Positions 8,522 to 17,843 of a stretch of DNA of 64,000 nucleotides are shown in pieces. Made by a program: the position numbers and the translations under genes. Every line of letters begins with the position of its first letter. The stretch's first letter is position 1. This stretch comes from Nannocystis bainbridge (lineage in GTDB: Bacteria > Myxococcota_A > Polyangia > Nannocystales > Nannocystaceae). Where the stretch lies: assembly GCF_028368995.1 (NCBI RefSeq), contig NZ_JAQNDL010000002.1:1485724-1549723 (forward strand). The letters are read 5' to 3'. The notes below the pieces were generated by a model, which saw only the letters and a list, made by a program, of their open reading frames with translations, made no database searches and was not told the origin of the DNA.

Positions 8522-10192
8522 ATGTCGCTGCGCTCCACCCTTATCGTCTCGCTTCCCCTCGTCACTGGTCTCCTCGCCGGCTGTCTCGACCACCCGGTCA
8601 AGAAGGTCACCTACGACAAGACCCAGGTCGACGACATCACCGTCGACGTCCAGCTCAACAAGGACGTCGACATCCTGTTCGTCATCGACAACTCGGGCTC
8701 GATGGCGGACGAGCAAGCGACGCTGTCGAAGAACTTCGAGGCCTTCATCGGCGTGCTCGAGCGCAAGGACGTCGACGCCAACTATCGCATCGGCATCACC
8801 ACCACCGACGCCGGCAACCCGCTGTGCAAGCAGGCCCAGACCACCCCGGAGGGCGGCAAGCTGGTGCTCTCGAGCTGCCTCGATCGCATGGCGCTCGGCG
8901 ACTTCACCTTCAACATGGACGACTACGGCTATGCCTGCAGCGACTACTGCAAGCTCGACGACGCGGCGCTGACCGACCGCATGAAGCCGACCGAGACCCA
9001 GTACTCCGACGGCGAGGTGGCGCCGCGGCGGTGGATCGAGCGCATCGAGGGGAAGACCAACCTGCCCGACGACGTGAGCTCGGTGGAGGCGTTCCAGTGC
9101 TTCGGCCCGCAGGGCGTGTCCGGTTGCGGTATGGAGTCGCACCTCGAGTCGATGTACCTCGCGCTGGCCCAGGCGAGCCGCGCCGACTCGCCGACCAACT
9201 ACGGCTTCCTGCGCGACCAGGCGATCCTCTCGGTGGTGTTCATCACCGACGAGCTCGACTGCTCGTACAACCCCGAGTTCGGCGAGATCTTCACCACCGA
9301 CAAGACCTTCTGGTCCAACCCGGACGACCCGCAGGCGACCAGCGCGGTGTGCTTCAACGCCGGCGTGAAGTGTGACGGCGACGGCCCGACGTACACCAAC
9401 TGCCGCTCCGCCAACTTCGGCGTCGACGGCACCGAGGGCGTGTCCGACGACCAGGCCGTGCTGCGGCCGCTCTCGAAGTACGTCAACTTCCTGCAGACGA
9501 TCGAGGACGCGAAGAAGGTCACCCAGCCTGATCAGGAGGTGCTCGTCGCGCTGATCGCCGGCGTGCCTCCGGGCTACGAGACGAAGGACGCCGACGTCAT
9601 CTACGAAGACTCGAGCGACCCCGAGTTCCAGGACAGCTTCGGCATCGGCGCCGGCTGCACGTTGGCCAATGCGATGGACCCGGACAAACCGCAGACCGCG
9701 GTCCCGCCGGTGCGCGAGCGCGAGTTCGCCGAGGCGTTCCAGGTCGGCGAGGACCGCAACCTGTTCTCGATCTGTCAGGACGACTACTCCGAGGCGCTGC
9801 GCGCGATCGCCAAGACGCTCGAGGCGCAGCTCAAGCCGGCGTGCATGACCGAGTGCGTCAAGGACATCGATCCGACCACGCCGGTGGTCGACCCCTCGTG
9901 CGTGCTGACCGCGATCAACGCCCGCGAGGGCACCCGCGAGGACATCCCGTCCTGCGAGGAGGTGGGCGGCGAGTGGGTCGCGCCCGCGGGCTCCACCGCC
10001 TGCTTCGCCGAGCTGATCGACGCGGACGACGAGACCCCGAGCGCGATCGACAACATGGACGCGGCCTGCGTCGCCGAGGGCTTCAACCTCGAGTTCAAGC
10101 TCATCCGCACCGCACCGGCCCCGGCCGGCACCACCTTCGAGGCCACCTGCGAGCTGTCGCCGAACCCGAGCCAGGACTGCCCGATGCTGTGA
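8522..10192 (+). CDS. vWA-domain lipoprotein (second of a tandem pair)
   Basis: 556 residues, the same length as its upstream paralogue. The start at 8522 is preceded by GGAGG and gives a signal ending LLAGC (GLLAGCLDHP). The MIDAS motif DNSGSMADEQ and the following YRIGITTTDAGNPLC are shared with the first copy, as are blocks such as FQCFGPQGVSGCG, LIAGVPPGYE and VREREFAEAFQVG. Divergence is scattered rather than clustered, so both copies appear under selection. Each copy has its own RBS and terminator, so they may be separately transcribed. Outer-membrane or periplasmic location is inferred from the lipobox. Confidence 0.85.
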   Translation: MSLRSTLIVSLPLVTGLLAGCLDHPVKKVTYDKTQVDDITVDVQLNKDVDILFVIDNSGSMADEQATLSKNFEAFIGVLERKDVDANYRIGITTTDAGNPLCKQAQTTPEGGKLVLSSCLDRMALGDFTFNMDDYGYACSDYCKLDDAALTDRMKPTETQYSDGEVAPRRWIERIEGKTNLPDDVSSVEAFQCFGPQGVSGCGMESHLESMYLALAQASRADSPTNYGFLRDQAILSVVFITDELDCSYNPEFGEIFTTDKTFWSNPDDPQATSAVCFNAGVKCDGDGPTYTNCRSANFGVDGTEGVSDDQAVLRPLSKYVNFLQTIEDAKKVTQPDQEVLVALIAGVPPGYETKDADVIYEDSSDPEFQDSFGIGAGCTLANAMDPDKPQTAVPPVREREFAEAFQVGEDRNLFSICQDDYSEALRAIAKTLEAQLKPACMTECVKDIDPTTPVVDPSCVLTAINAREGTREDIPSCEEVGGEWVAPAGSTACFAELIDADDETPSAIDNMDAACVAEGFNLEFKLIRTAPAPAGTTFEATCELSPNPSQDCPML

Positions 10193-10213
10193 GCCGGCCT
10201 CGCCGCTTCGACG

Positions 10214-10243
10214 GAGGCGCTCTCGCGCGTGCGAGGGCGCCTC
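10214..10243 (+). terminator. Intrinsic terminator hairpin after second vWA gene
   Basis: A 13-position stem: GAGGCGCTCTCGC at 10214-10226 pairs with GCGAGGGCGCCTC at 10231-10243 (one mismatch), then ACGCCTTTCT. It lies 21 bp after the stop. Confidence 0.65.
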
Positions 10244-10984
10244 ACGCCTTTCTGGCCTGAGCGCATGACCTGAAAGGCGAGCCACGGATGGTGTGGCCAC
10301 CCACGCCGGCCGGCCACAGGCGCCCTCGACCCAATCGAAGTTTAAAGCGCTCTCGGGGCCTCCAGGATCCCGGCGGCCGATAGCGATTGCTGACAGCTCC
10401 CCGCGAGCCCGCCATTGGCTCGCCTTGGGACGCCGTCGTCGCAGATCCCGGCTCGCCCGGCGCCTGGTCTCGTGAATGCGCGAGCCGGCAAGGGTCTGCA
10501 GTTATCATTCTTGTATGATGAGAATCAGTCTACGATAATAGAACGCAAGCAGACGTAAGTGCGATTTGCCGGCGCTCGACGGGCTACTCCGGCGACAGGC
10601 GTCGGTGCATTCGCGGGCAGGGCATTCCCTCGGCGCGGGAGCAGCTTCTCGGCCCAGAGATGCGCCATTTGCTGCCGGGCGGGTGAGCGCTCTGGGATTT
10701 AATCATCATCCGTGCCCGATGAAATGGTGTGGCTCGGACACCCCGTATAGCGGGGTTCGATTCGGCGCGACAGCGAACTCATACTATTCGAGTTTGGTTA
10801 TTTGCGCGGTTACGCATCGGGGCGCTCTGCGGATAAAAAATGCCCCGTTAACGGATTCGTCGATCGCACGAGAATCGATAGGGATTACTTTTCCCCTGAC
10901 CACGATGGAGGACTTCTCCATTATTTGATGGTAGGAGCCGCTCGCGGGCACCGGATCGAGCGGCCATGGGTGCGCTTTGGCGCA
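10244..10984. other. Gene-free, partly AT-rich intergenic region
   Basis: About 740 bp with no convincing gene. GC drops clearly between ~10495 and ~10930, unlike the surroundings. It contains short inverted repeats such as ATCAT-tcttgt-ATGAT near 10504. Open frames here (for example 10566-10928) have compositions unlike neighbouring proteins and no RBS. It could be a remnant of transferred DNA. Confidence 0.5.
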
Positions 10985-11014
10985 CGCGGCTCGCGCTTAC
11001 GGGCGCGAGCCGCG
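10985..11014 (-). terminator. Terminator hairpin after proS
   Basis: A perfect 12-bp stem: CGCGGCTCGCGC at 10985-10996 and GCGCGAGCCGCG at 11003-11014, with a 6-base loop, 33 bp past the proS stop on the minus strand. Confidence 0.65.
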
Positions 11015-11046
11015 AGAGGGTTGTCCCGAGCTTCGCTCCGATTGCG

Positions 11047-12585
11047 TCAGTACGCCTTGGCCATCAGCACCCGCTGCGCGCTCGGGTTGCCGGAGAACAC
11101 GCAGCGGCCGGCCTCGGGCGCCGGGCCCTGGCCGGGCAGGGGGATGCAGCGGATCGTGACGCGCGTCTGCTCCTTGATCTTGGCCTCGGTCTCGCGGGTG
11201 CCGTCCCAGTGGCACCAGGCGAACGTGCTCTTGTCGCCAGCGAACGCGGCCAGGAACTCGTCCCAGGTGTCGATGGTGCGCGCGCGCTCGCGCACGCGGT
11301 CCTGGGCGATGCGCAGCAGCTCGTCCTGGAAGCGATCGAGCCGCTCTTTGATGGTGGCGACGAACTCGTTCTGCGGGATGAACTCCTTGCCGCGCCCGGC
11401 CGCGGTGTCGACCCGCATCTTGACGCAGACCTGACCCTTGGCGAGGTCCTTGGGCCCGAGCTCGACGCGCACCGGCACGCCCTTGCGCTCCCAGATGTAG
11501 AACTTGTTGCCGGGCCGCAGGTCGCGGTCGTCGACCACGACCTCGACGAAATCGCGGTGGCGGCTGCGCGGCAGGGAGAGGTCGACGTCGGCCAGTTGGG
11601 CGCGGATCGACTCGGCCGCCGCCAGCACCTGCGAGCGCTCCTCGTCGGTCTTGTAGATCGGGACGATGACGACGTGGATCGGGGCCACGCGCGGCGGGAG
11701 CACCAGGCCGCTGTCGTCGGCGTGGGTCATGATGACGCCGCCGACCAGGCGCGTGCTGACGCCCCACGACGTCTGCCACACGTAGTCGCGGCCGCCGGCC
11801 TCGGTCTGGAACATGACGTTGAACGCCTTGCCGAAGTTCTGCCCGAGGTCGTGGCTGGTGCCGGCCTGCAGCGCCTTGCCGTCCTGCATCATCGCCTCGA
11901 TGCAGGTGGTCTGGACCGCGCCGGCGAACCGCTCAGCGTCGGTCTTGATGCCGCGAATCACCGGCATCGCCATGATCTGCTCGGCGAAGTCGCCGTAGAC
12001 GTCGAGCATGCGCTTGACCTCGGCCTGGGCCTCCTCATGGCTCGAGTGGGCCGTGTGGCCCTCCTGCCACAGGAACTCGGTGGTGCGCAGGAACATCCGG
12101 GTGCGCTTCTCCCAGCGCATCACGTTGGCCCACTGGTTCACCAGCAGCGGCAGGTCGCGGTAGCTCTCGATCCAGCGCGAGAAGAAGTAGCCGATGATCG
12201 TCTCGCTGGTCGGGCGGATGACGTATGGCTCCTCGAGCTTCTCGCCGCCGGCGTGAGTGACGACCGCGAGCTCGGGCGAGAAGCCCTCGACGTGCTCGGC
12301 CTCCTTGGTGATGAAGCTCTGCGGCACGAGCAGCGGGAAGTAGGCGTTCTGGTGGCCGGTGGCCTTGAAGCGGGCGTCGAGGTCGCGCTGCAGCTTCTCC
12401 CAGATGGCGTAGCCGTGCGGCTTGATGACCATGCAGCCCTTGACGACCTTGGCCGGCTCGGCCAGCTCGGCCTCGCGGATGACGTCCTGGTACCACTGCG
12501 GGTAGTCGGTCTCGCGCGGGGTGATCTTCCCGCCTGCCTTGCCTACCTGATCCTCTTGCTGCTCCGCTCGGGCGCCCTGTTTCAT
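11047..12585 (-). CDS. proS: Prolyl-tRNA synthetase, archaeal/eukaryotic-type (ProS type 3)
   Basis: 512 residues, typical of the compact ProRS class lacking the bacterial insertion domain. Class II motif 2/3 elements are visible: RPTSETIIGYFFSRWI, LRTTEFLWQEGHTAH and WQTSWGVSTRLVGGVIMTHAD. The anticodon-binding domain follows (VVIVPIYKTDEERSQVLAAA). The C-terminus ends in the diagnostic ...MAKAY, whose tyrosine reaches the active site in this class. The C-terminal zinc-type module shows cysteines in CHWDG, RCIPLP and RCVFSG, but the ECE position reads ETE, so one of the usual four ligands may be missing. It charges tRNA-Pro. The start was taken at MKQGARAEQQ. Confidence 0.94.
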   Translation of the reverse strand: MKQGARAEQQEDQVGKAGGKITPRETDYPQWYQDVIREAELAEPAKVVKGCMVIKPHGYAIWEKLQRDLDARFKATGHQNAYFPLLVPQSFITKEAEHVEGFSPELAVVTHAGGEKLEEPYVIRPTSETIIGYFFSRWIESYRDLPLLVNQWANVMRWEKRTRMFLRTTEFLWQEGHTAHSSHEEAQAEVKRMLDVYGDFAEQIMAMPVIRGIKTDAERFAGAVQTTCIEAMMQDGKALQAGTSHDLGQNFGKAFNVMFQTEAGGRDYVWQTSWGVSTRLVGGVIMTHADDSGLVLPPRVAPIHVVIVPIYKTDEERSQVLAAAESIRAQLADVDLSLPRSRHRDFVEVVVDDRDLRPGNKFYIWERKGVPVRVELGPKDLAKGQVCVKMRVDTAAGRGKEFIPQNEFVATIKERLDRFQDELLRIAQDRVRERARTIDTWDEFLAAFAGDKSTFAWCHWDGTRETEAKIKEQTRVTIRCIPLPGQGPAPEAGRCVFSGNPSAQRVLMAKAY

Positions 12586-12680
12586 GCGCGGAGGATGCCG
12601 AGGGGGCGACGAGGTGGCAAGTCCGCGCCCTCACGCCCTGGCGCACGGGCGCGGCGCCGGGGTAGGGGCCCGGCCGCGGC

Positions 12681-13442
12681 TCAGGTGCCGGTCAGCGGCG
12701 TGATCTGGTGGCGCAGCGCCACGATCTCGGCCCGCACCTGCTCCTTGAGCGCCTGCAGGTCGTCGAGCGTCAGGCCGCGGGTCGAGATCGGGGTCCCGAC
12801 GGCCACAAAGGCGCGCGCCTGGCCGAAGCGCCAGTCGTGCTTGCGCAGCGCCGCGGCGGTGCCGGCGACCGCCACCGGCAGGATGTCGGCGCCGGTCTCG
12901 ATCGCCAGGTGGAAGGCGCCGTCCTTGAACGGCCCCATCTCGTCGCCGAGCGCGCGCGTGCCCTCGGGGAAGATCATCACCGGCGTGTCGCGCATCAAGT
13001 ACCGCCGGCACCGCGCCATCGCCCCCTTGGCCGAGCCGCGGTCGCCTCGCACGACCGGGATGTCGCCGGCGAGGAACATCGCCCAGCCGAGGATCGGCAC
13101 CTTGAACAGCGACGCCTTGCCGAGCCACTTCATCTCCCACGGCAGATGCGAGATGAGGAACGGGTCGGTCTGCGAGCAGTGATTGCTGACGACGACGGTG
13201 CGCCGCGGCCGGTACGGCGGCAGCGGCCGGAGCACGCGGAAGTCCCACAGCGGATTGAACTTGGTGACGCCGATCGCCGCCAGGCGGAACAGCCGCCCGG
13301 TGACCCTTCGACCATGGTCGAAAGGCCAGGTCAGCGGCACGAGCACGCATTGCAGGCAGAACGCGAGGCCGCCGAGCCCGAAGATGAGCAAGTATGTCCA
13401 AACGGACAGGATGATCGTGCGCGAAGCGGACATGCGCGGCAT
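12681..13442 (-). CDS. 1-acyl-sn-glycerol-3-phosphate acyltransferase family protein (PlsC-like)
   Basis: 253 residues from MPRMSASRTI (13442); an AGGGG sits about 10 bp upstream. The N-terminal hydrophobic segment (IILSVWTYLLIFGLGGLAF) anchors it in the inner membrane. The acyltransferase HX4D motif is NHCSQTDP (about residue 87), followed by FPEGTRALG (motif III) and the block PFKDGAFHLAIETGADILPV (motif IV). This fits the second acylation step of phospholipid synthesis or a related lysophospholipid acyltransferase. Upstream in-frame ATGs reach 13823 but give a non-conserved basic leader, so they were excluded. Confidence 0.88.
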   Translation of the reverse strand: MPRMSASRTIILSVWTYLLIFGLGGLAFCLQCVLVPLTWPFDHGRRVTGRLFRLAAIGVTKFNPLWDFRVLRPLPPYRPRRTVVVSNHCSQTDPFLISHLPWEMKWLGKASLFKVPILGWAMFLAGDIPVVRGDRGSAKGAMARCRRYLMRDTPVMIFPEGTRALGDEMGPFKDGAFHLAIETGADILPVAVAGTAAALRKHDWRFGQARAFVAVGTPISTRGLTLDDLQALKEQVRAEIVALRHQITPLTGT

Positions 13443-13884
13443 GCAGGCGTGCCCCTGAAGATGGGCCACAGCCGTCATGCCACGGCGCTTGCGACGTGCC
13501 AAGCGCCGCGGGCCGCGCAGGCCGATCGTGCGCGGCGCGGCAGCGTGAACGGCGGGCGAGCACGCGCGGGGGAGAAACCACCTGGCACCATCCGTGGCAC
13601 CGTCAACCCAAGCCGATTTCAACGCGGGGTCGGGCGCGCGCGGCCGGACCGTTGGCCCATCTTCCCGCGGCCCAGCGCACGCACTCCCGACTCCCATCCA
13701 TGTCAGTGGCCCTGGCGCCCTGGTTCCGTTGGCGGTCGACGCATGAGCTGTCGCACGACGAGCACCCGCCCGCAGGGACGACGGATCGACGCAGGGAGGA
13801 CACGCGAGGCGCGAAGCCGTCACGGCCGCACGAGACCTCGCGGACCGCGACCGCCACGACGCTCTTCCGTCGGCTCGACGCTGT
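13443..13884. other. Gene-free spacer upstream of plsC-like gene
   Basis: About 440 bp before the repeats. It presumably holds the promoter of the minus-strand acyltransferase gene, but no clear -35/-10 pair could be picked. No conserved open frame is seen. Confidence 0.4.
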
Positions 13885-14083
13885 CATGCCGCGGCGCGGA
13901 GCCGTCCCGAAGCCCTCGGCCGCAGCGCGACGCGTCGACCTCTTGCCGCGGCGCGGAGCCGCCATTACGGACCTCGAGGTCCTCGGCCGCCAGCGCGACG
14001 CGTCGACCCGACCTCATGCCACGGCGCGGAGCCGCCACTACGGACCTCGAGGTCCTCGGCCGACAGCGCGACGCTCGGCCTCA
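13885..14083. repeat. Three imperfect direct repeats (~57-73 bp) next to the CBS gene
   Basis: Units begin at 13885, 13942 and 14015 with the shared core TGCCgCGGCGCGGAGCCG; units 2 and 3 also share ACGGACCTCGAGGTCCTCGG, itself partly palindromic (GGACCTCGAGGTCC). They lie just past the stop of the CBS gene (minus strand). They look non-coding. Confidence 0.7.
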
Positions 14084-14479
14084 ATGACGCAGCGCGGCGG
14101 CGTCGAGCAGCGACCCGCAGCGGCGGGCCGCGTCGTCGAGCGTGAACAGGCCGACGAGGTGACCGCGGTCGCTGATGACCACGGCCTCGGAGCGGTGCGT
14201 CAGCATCAATCGCAGCACCGCGTCGACGCTGCGCCACGGGGGTGCGACGGTGGGGTCGCCGCACATCACGTCGCGCACGAGCCGACGCGCGAGCAGGTCG
14301 CCGCGGAGCCTGGCGAGGTCGCGCTCGTACACGAGGCCGAGCAGCTCGCCGTAGTCGAGCACGGGCAGCAGCGCGACGCCCTCGTCGCGCATGCGCTGGA
14401 GCGCCGAAGCGGCCACCTCGTCGGGCAGGACCGAAGAGGGCAGGGCGCGCATGAGCTCGCAGACCGGGCGAGAAGCCAT
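14081..14479 (-). CDS. CBS-domain pair protein
   Basis: 132 residues consisting of two CBS motifs: residues ~8-60 (LMRALPSSVLPDEVAASALQ ... LLPVLDYGELLGLVYERDL) and ~68-125 (VRDVMCGDPTVAPPWRSVDA ... AVVISDRGHLVGLFTLDD). CBS pairs bind adenosine nucleotides and usually regulate an attached or partner enzyme; here the protein is free-standing. No transport or enzymatic partner is adjacent; the next gene is ctaA on the same strand. The regulatory target cannot be inferred. Confidence 0.85.
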   Translation of the reverse strand: MASRPVCELMRALPSSVLPDEVAASALQRMRDEGVALLPVLDYGELLGLVYERDLARLRGDLLARRLVRDVMCGDPTVAPPWRSVDAVLRLMLTHRSEAVVISDRGHLVGLFTLDDAARRCGSLLDAAALRH

Positions 14480-14573
14480 CGCCGATCACTTTAGCCGAGA
14501 CCGCGGACGGATCCACCGCGCCCGGCCCACATCGGCCCCGCGATGTGATGCCGCCCGGCTGCCTGACGCTACG

Positions 14574-15530
14574 TCACCGGTCGGGGCGCGCACGCCCGTC
14601 GAGACCTGTTTGGGCGTACAGCAATTCGAGCGAGAACAGCACGGCGGCCACCCACAACGCCGTACCGAGGCCGAGGTGCAGGACCTGCATCCAGCCGGGG
14701 GCGGACAACATCACATTGAGGACGCCCGCCGCCAGCTGAGCGAACACCAGGATCATCACCCACGCGCTCGCGCGACGGACGGCCGGCGCCGCGGTGTTGC
14801 CGAGGTGATGGGCGATCACCGCGGTGAAGAAACCGAGGCCGCAGGCGAGCACCGGGTGCATCAGTCGCAGGCGCTGGAGGAAGTGCGCGCCGGCCCCGAG
14901 GTCGCGCTGCAATCGTTCGGCCAACGCGCCGGCCTCGACGGGGTAGAGCGTGTCGCCGAGGGCCGTGACGGCCCCGCTGAGGCCGACGAGCACCAGCCCC
15001 CCGAGGCTGGCACCGAGCAGCCAGCGGACACGACGGGACGCGCCGCTCCGCGTGACCGCGCCGGGATCGCGGCCCGCGGCCCACGCCGTCAGCGCGATCG
15101 CGCCGGTGAGCAGCGAGGTGTTGAGGAGGTGCGCGGCCATGACGACGGCGCGCGCGACCGAGTCGTTGTGGCCGACCAGACCGAAGCGCACCAGCCCGGC
15201 GCCGATCAGCGCCTCGGTGATCGTGAAAACCAGCGCCAGCCAGGCCCCGACCCGCGCCGTGTGCCCGCGCGGGAAGCCCCGCAGCGCCGCGATCAGCAGG
15301 GCGAGCACGATGATGCCGCACAGCCCCGAGGTGACGCGGTGCGAGAACTCGATGATCGTCTCGATCGTGGGGCTGATCGGCACGATCTCGCCGTGACAGG
15401 TCGGCCAGTGCTGCCCGCAGCCCGCGCCGGAGCCGGTGATCCGCACCACCGCGCCGAACAGGATCACGAGGACGGTGTACGCGAGAGTGCCCCAGGCGAG
15501 GCTGCGAAAGCGTGCGCGAGCGGCGGCCAC
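14574..15530 (-). CDS. ctaA: Heme A synthase (CtaA/COX15 family)
   Basis: 318 residues with eight predicted membrane helices. The first loop carries GSGAGCGQHWPTCHG, the conserved cysteine-pair motif of heme A synthases. Conserved histidines for heme binding appear in EFSHRVTSG, MAAHLLNTSL, LRLMHPVLACG and VLHLGLGT. The enzyme oxidises the heme O methyl group to formyl, giving heme A for aa3-type cytochrome oxidases in the inner membrane. No oxidase genes are in the window. The length fits the COX15-like class. Confidence 0.93.
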   Translation of the reverse strand: MAAARARFRSLAWGTLAYTVLVILFGAVVRITGSGAGCGQHWPTCHGEIVPISPTIETIIEFSHRVTSGLCGIIVLALLIAALRGFPRGHTARVGAWLALVFTITEALIGAGLVRFGLVGHNDSVARAVVMAAHLLNTSLLTGAIALTAWAAGRDPGAVTRSGASRRVRWLLGASLGGLVLVGLSGAVTALGDTLYPVEAGALAERLQRDLGAGAHFLQRLRLMHPVLACGLGFFTAVIAHHLGNTAAPAVRRASAWVMILVFAQLAAGVLNVMLSAPGWMQVLHLGLGTALWVAAVLFSLELLYAQTGLDGRARPDR

Positions 15531-15825
15531 GGGCCCTCCATACTCGCTTTTTCCGGCGCCGAAAAGCCCTGCGACGGGCTGCCACGGCCCGCAGCACGTG
15601 CGCTGGGCGACGCGACGTCAGCTCGGCCGGCCGCGCCGGCGCCGCCTCGACCGCACACCGGAGCGTCGCCACGTGCGCACGCAGACGGGCGCGGCTGCCT
15701 CGCACGACGCGAGCTCGCCGCAGCCGCGACGCGAGTTCGCCGCGGCCCCGACGCGCGATGACTCCAGCACGCCCCAGCCGCCGCCTGCTCGATGGCGCGT
15801 GCCTCGAGACGGTAGCTCGGGTCTG
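15531..15825. other. Spacer upstream of ctaA with no recognised gene
   Basis: About 295 bp between the ctaA start and repeat array 2. Open frames are very Arg/Ala-rich with no similarity seen. It probably includes the ctaA promoter. Confidence 0.4.
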
Positions 15826-16169
15826 CATGTACTCCTGAACATGCCTCGCGGGACATGCTCATACAGACATAAACAAATCGTCATGTCCAAAGGGCCATGA
15901 CCAGATGTACATGGCCGATCGATCAGATACATATGTCTGATACAACATGCCCGATAGACCATGCCCAAAGGGACATGTCCTCTAAAACATCATCGCATGC
16001 CCTATGCGACATGCCCGATCGAACATGGCTATATGGACATGTCCTCTAGAACATCCTCGCATGTCCGATGCGACATGCCCGATCGACCATGCTCACATGG
16101 ACATGTCCTATGGAACATTCTCGCATGTCCGATGCGACATGCCCGATCGACCATGTCCTCTCGAACTTC
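15826..16169. repeat. 14-bp periodic CATG repeat array 2 with a 64-bp higher-order unit
   Basis: CATG (or CATA/CATC/CATT) recurs every 14 bp from 15826 to 15910, slips once (15910-15946), then resumes. From about 15960 a higher-order repeat appears: four 14-mers plus one 8-mer make 64 bp, with truncated CATY units at 15988, 16052 and 16116 and full-unit restarts at 15996, 16060 and 16124. The array ends 5 bp before the murJ stop (16171, minus strand). It is more AT-rich than its surroundings. No spacer or protein-coding logic is seen. Confidence 0.9.
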
Positions 16170-16170
16170 G

Positions 16171-17793
16171 TCAACCTTGCTGCTGCACCCGGCGCCGCCG
16201 CAGCCGGCGCACGAGCCCGGCCGGCATCCCCCACAGCTGCACGCCGCCCGGGTACCGCCCCGCGCGGACGATCGCCGCGAACGCCACGAACCCGAGCGCG
16301 ACTACCAGTCCGAGCGCGCCGGCGCCCAGCAGCGCGCGCAGCGGGCGGGGCAGGGCGGCCAGCGGACCGGCGAGCAGGTGCGCGGCGCCGGCCCAGGCGG
16401 CCCACACGACCACGGCGAGGCCGGCGTTGGCGGCCGCGAGCACCCCCACCTCGCGCCAGCGGCCGGGGCGGGCCAGGCCGCCGATCTCATGCCGGTAGAA
16501 CGCGCGCAGCAGGCTCAGGTTGACGACCGCGCCGAGTGATGTCCCGAGGGCCAGGCCGGGCGCGCCGAGGCGCTCGTAGGTCGCCGCGTTGAAGCCGATG
16601 TTGACCGCCACCGAGGCCACCGACGCGATCAGCGGCACCCGCGGGCGATCGATCGAGTAGAACGCCGGCGCCACGATCTTGACCATGCTGTAGGGCGCGA
16701 GCCCGATCGCGTAGGCCTGCAAGATCAGCGCGACCGCGGCCGACTCCGCGGGGCTGAAGCGGCCGCCCTCGTAGATCAGCGCCACGATCGGGTGGGCCAG
16801 CAGGATCAGGCCGACCGTGCTCGCCGACGTCAGCAGCCAGGCCGCCGACAGGCCCTCGCCGGTGCGGGCGATCAGGCGCGAGCGGTCGCCGCGGGCCGCC
16901 TCCTCCGACACCTGCGTGGCCGTCACCGTCGCCAGCGCCACTCCGAACACCCCGATCGGCAGGAAGAAGATCCGGAACGCGTACTCGATCTGCGCCACCG
17001 CGCCGTCGCCGAGGCTGGCGGCGAAGCGCGTATTGACGAACACGTTGAGCTGGACCGCGGCCACGCCGACGATCGCCGGCAGCATCAGCGAGACGATCCG
17101 GCGCACGCCCGGGTGCTGCAGCAGGCCGCGCAGCTGCGGGCGGGCGCGGTAGCCGAGCCGGCGCAGGTACGGCAGCAGCACGGCCGCCTGGGCGACGCTG
17201 GCGACCAGCGTGCCGACGCTCCAGGCCATCACGGCGGCCGGTCCGCCGAGCCCGGCCAGCCACATGCCGAGGCCCGCGGCGATGCTGACCAGGTTGAACA
17301 GCACGGGCGCCAGCGCGAACGGCAAGAAATTGCGCTGGGCGTTCAGGATCCCGCCCCACACCGCGCCGACGCTCACGAACGCGAGGATCGGCATCATGAT
17401 GCGCGTCAGCGCGGCGGTCTCGGCGATCTTCTCGGCGCTCCATCCCGACGTGATCGCGGCCACGAGCGGCCCGGCGAACACCACCCCGAGCAGCGTCAGC
17501 GCGCCGGTGACGAGCAAAATCCCGGCCAGCGCGAGGTTGGCGAGCTGGTACGCGCGCTCGCGATCCTCCTGCACCAGGGCCGCGGTGAAGGTCGGGACGA
17601 ACGCGCTCGACAGGGCGCCCTCGGCGAGCAAGTCGCGCAGGAGGTTGGGGATCCGGAAGGCCACGGAAAACGTGTCCGCGAGCGCGCCGGCGCCGATGAG
17701 GCGCGACTGCAGCGACATGCGCACGAGCCCGAGGACGCGCGAAGCGGCGACCGCGGCGCTGATCGAACCCGACGACTGGAGGGCGGACGGCAC
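16171..17793 (-). CDS. murJ: Lipid II flippase MurJ (MviN family)
   Basis: 540 residues, predominantly hydrophobic with about 14 membrane helices. MviN/MurJ signatures are visible: ASRVLGLVRMSLQSRLIGAG near the start, ADTFSVAFRIPNLLRDLLAEGALSSAFVP split over residues ~38-67, and QIEYAFRIFFLPIGVFGVAL in the middle. The protein flips lipid-linked peptidoglycan precursor across the inner membrane. The gene is divergent from the UbiA-family gene across a 50-bp gap that must hold both promoters. Array 2 of the CATG repeat directly abuts its 3' end. Confidence 0.94.
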   Translation of the reverse strand: MPSALQSSGSISAAVAASRVLGLVRMSLQSRLIGAGALADTFSVAFRIPNLLRDLLAEGALSSAFVPTFTAALVQEDRERAYQLANLALAGILLVTGALTLLGVVFAGPLVAAITSGWSAEKIAETAALTRIMMPILAFVSVGAVWGGILNAQRNFLPFALAPVLFNLVSIAAGLGMWLAGLGGPAAVMAWSVGTLVASVAQAAVLLPYLRRLGYRARPQLRGLLQHPGVRRIVSLMLPAIVGVAAVQLNVFVNTRFAASLGDGAVAQIEYAFRIFFLPIGVFGVALATVTATQVSEEAARGDRSRLIARTGEGLSAAWLLTSASTVGLILLAHPIVALIYEGGRFSPAESAAVALILQAYAIGLAPYSMVKIVAPAFYSIDRPRVPLIASVASVAVNIGFNAATYERLGAPGLALGTSLGAVVNLSLLRAFYRHEIGGLARPGRWREVGVLAAANAGLAVVVWAAWAGAAHLLAGPLAALPRPLRALLGAGALGLVVALGFVAFAAIVRAGRYPGGVQLWGMPAGLVRRLRRRRVQQQG

Positions 17794-17843
17794 GTGGCGC
17801 GGCAGTAGAACACGCGCCGGGGCCGTGCGATAGTCCCGGCCCC

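Noticed and set aside
6263..10300. A 1345-codon open frame antisense to the two vWA genes
   Set aside because: It mirrors both sense genes; the sense frames have signal peptides, RBSs and MIDAS motifs. Long antisense frames are expected at this GC content.
10735..10790. tRNA-like sequence with GGTTCGATTC
   Set aside because: The flanking bases do not form the 5-bp T stem and no anticodon arm or acceptor pairing is present.
15826..16169. CATG arrays as CRISPR or as repeat-peptide genes
   Set aside because: The period is 14 bp, no constant 20-40-bp repeat or unique spacer exists, no cas genes are nearby, and frames through the array have no start context or folded-protein composition.
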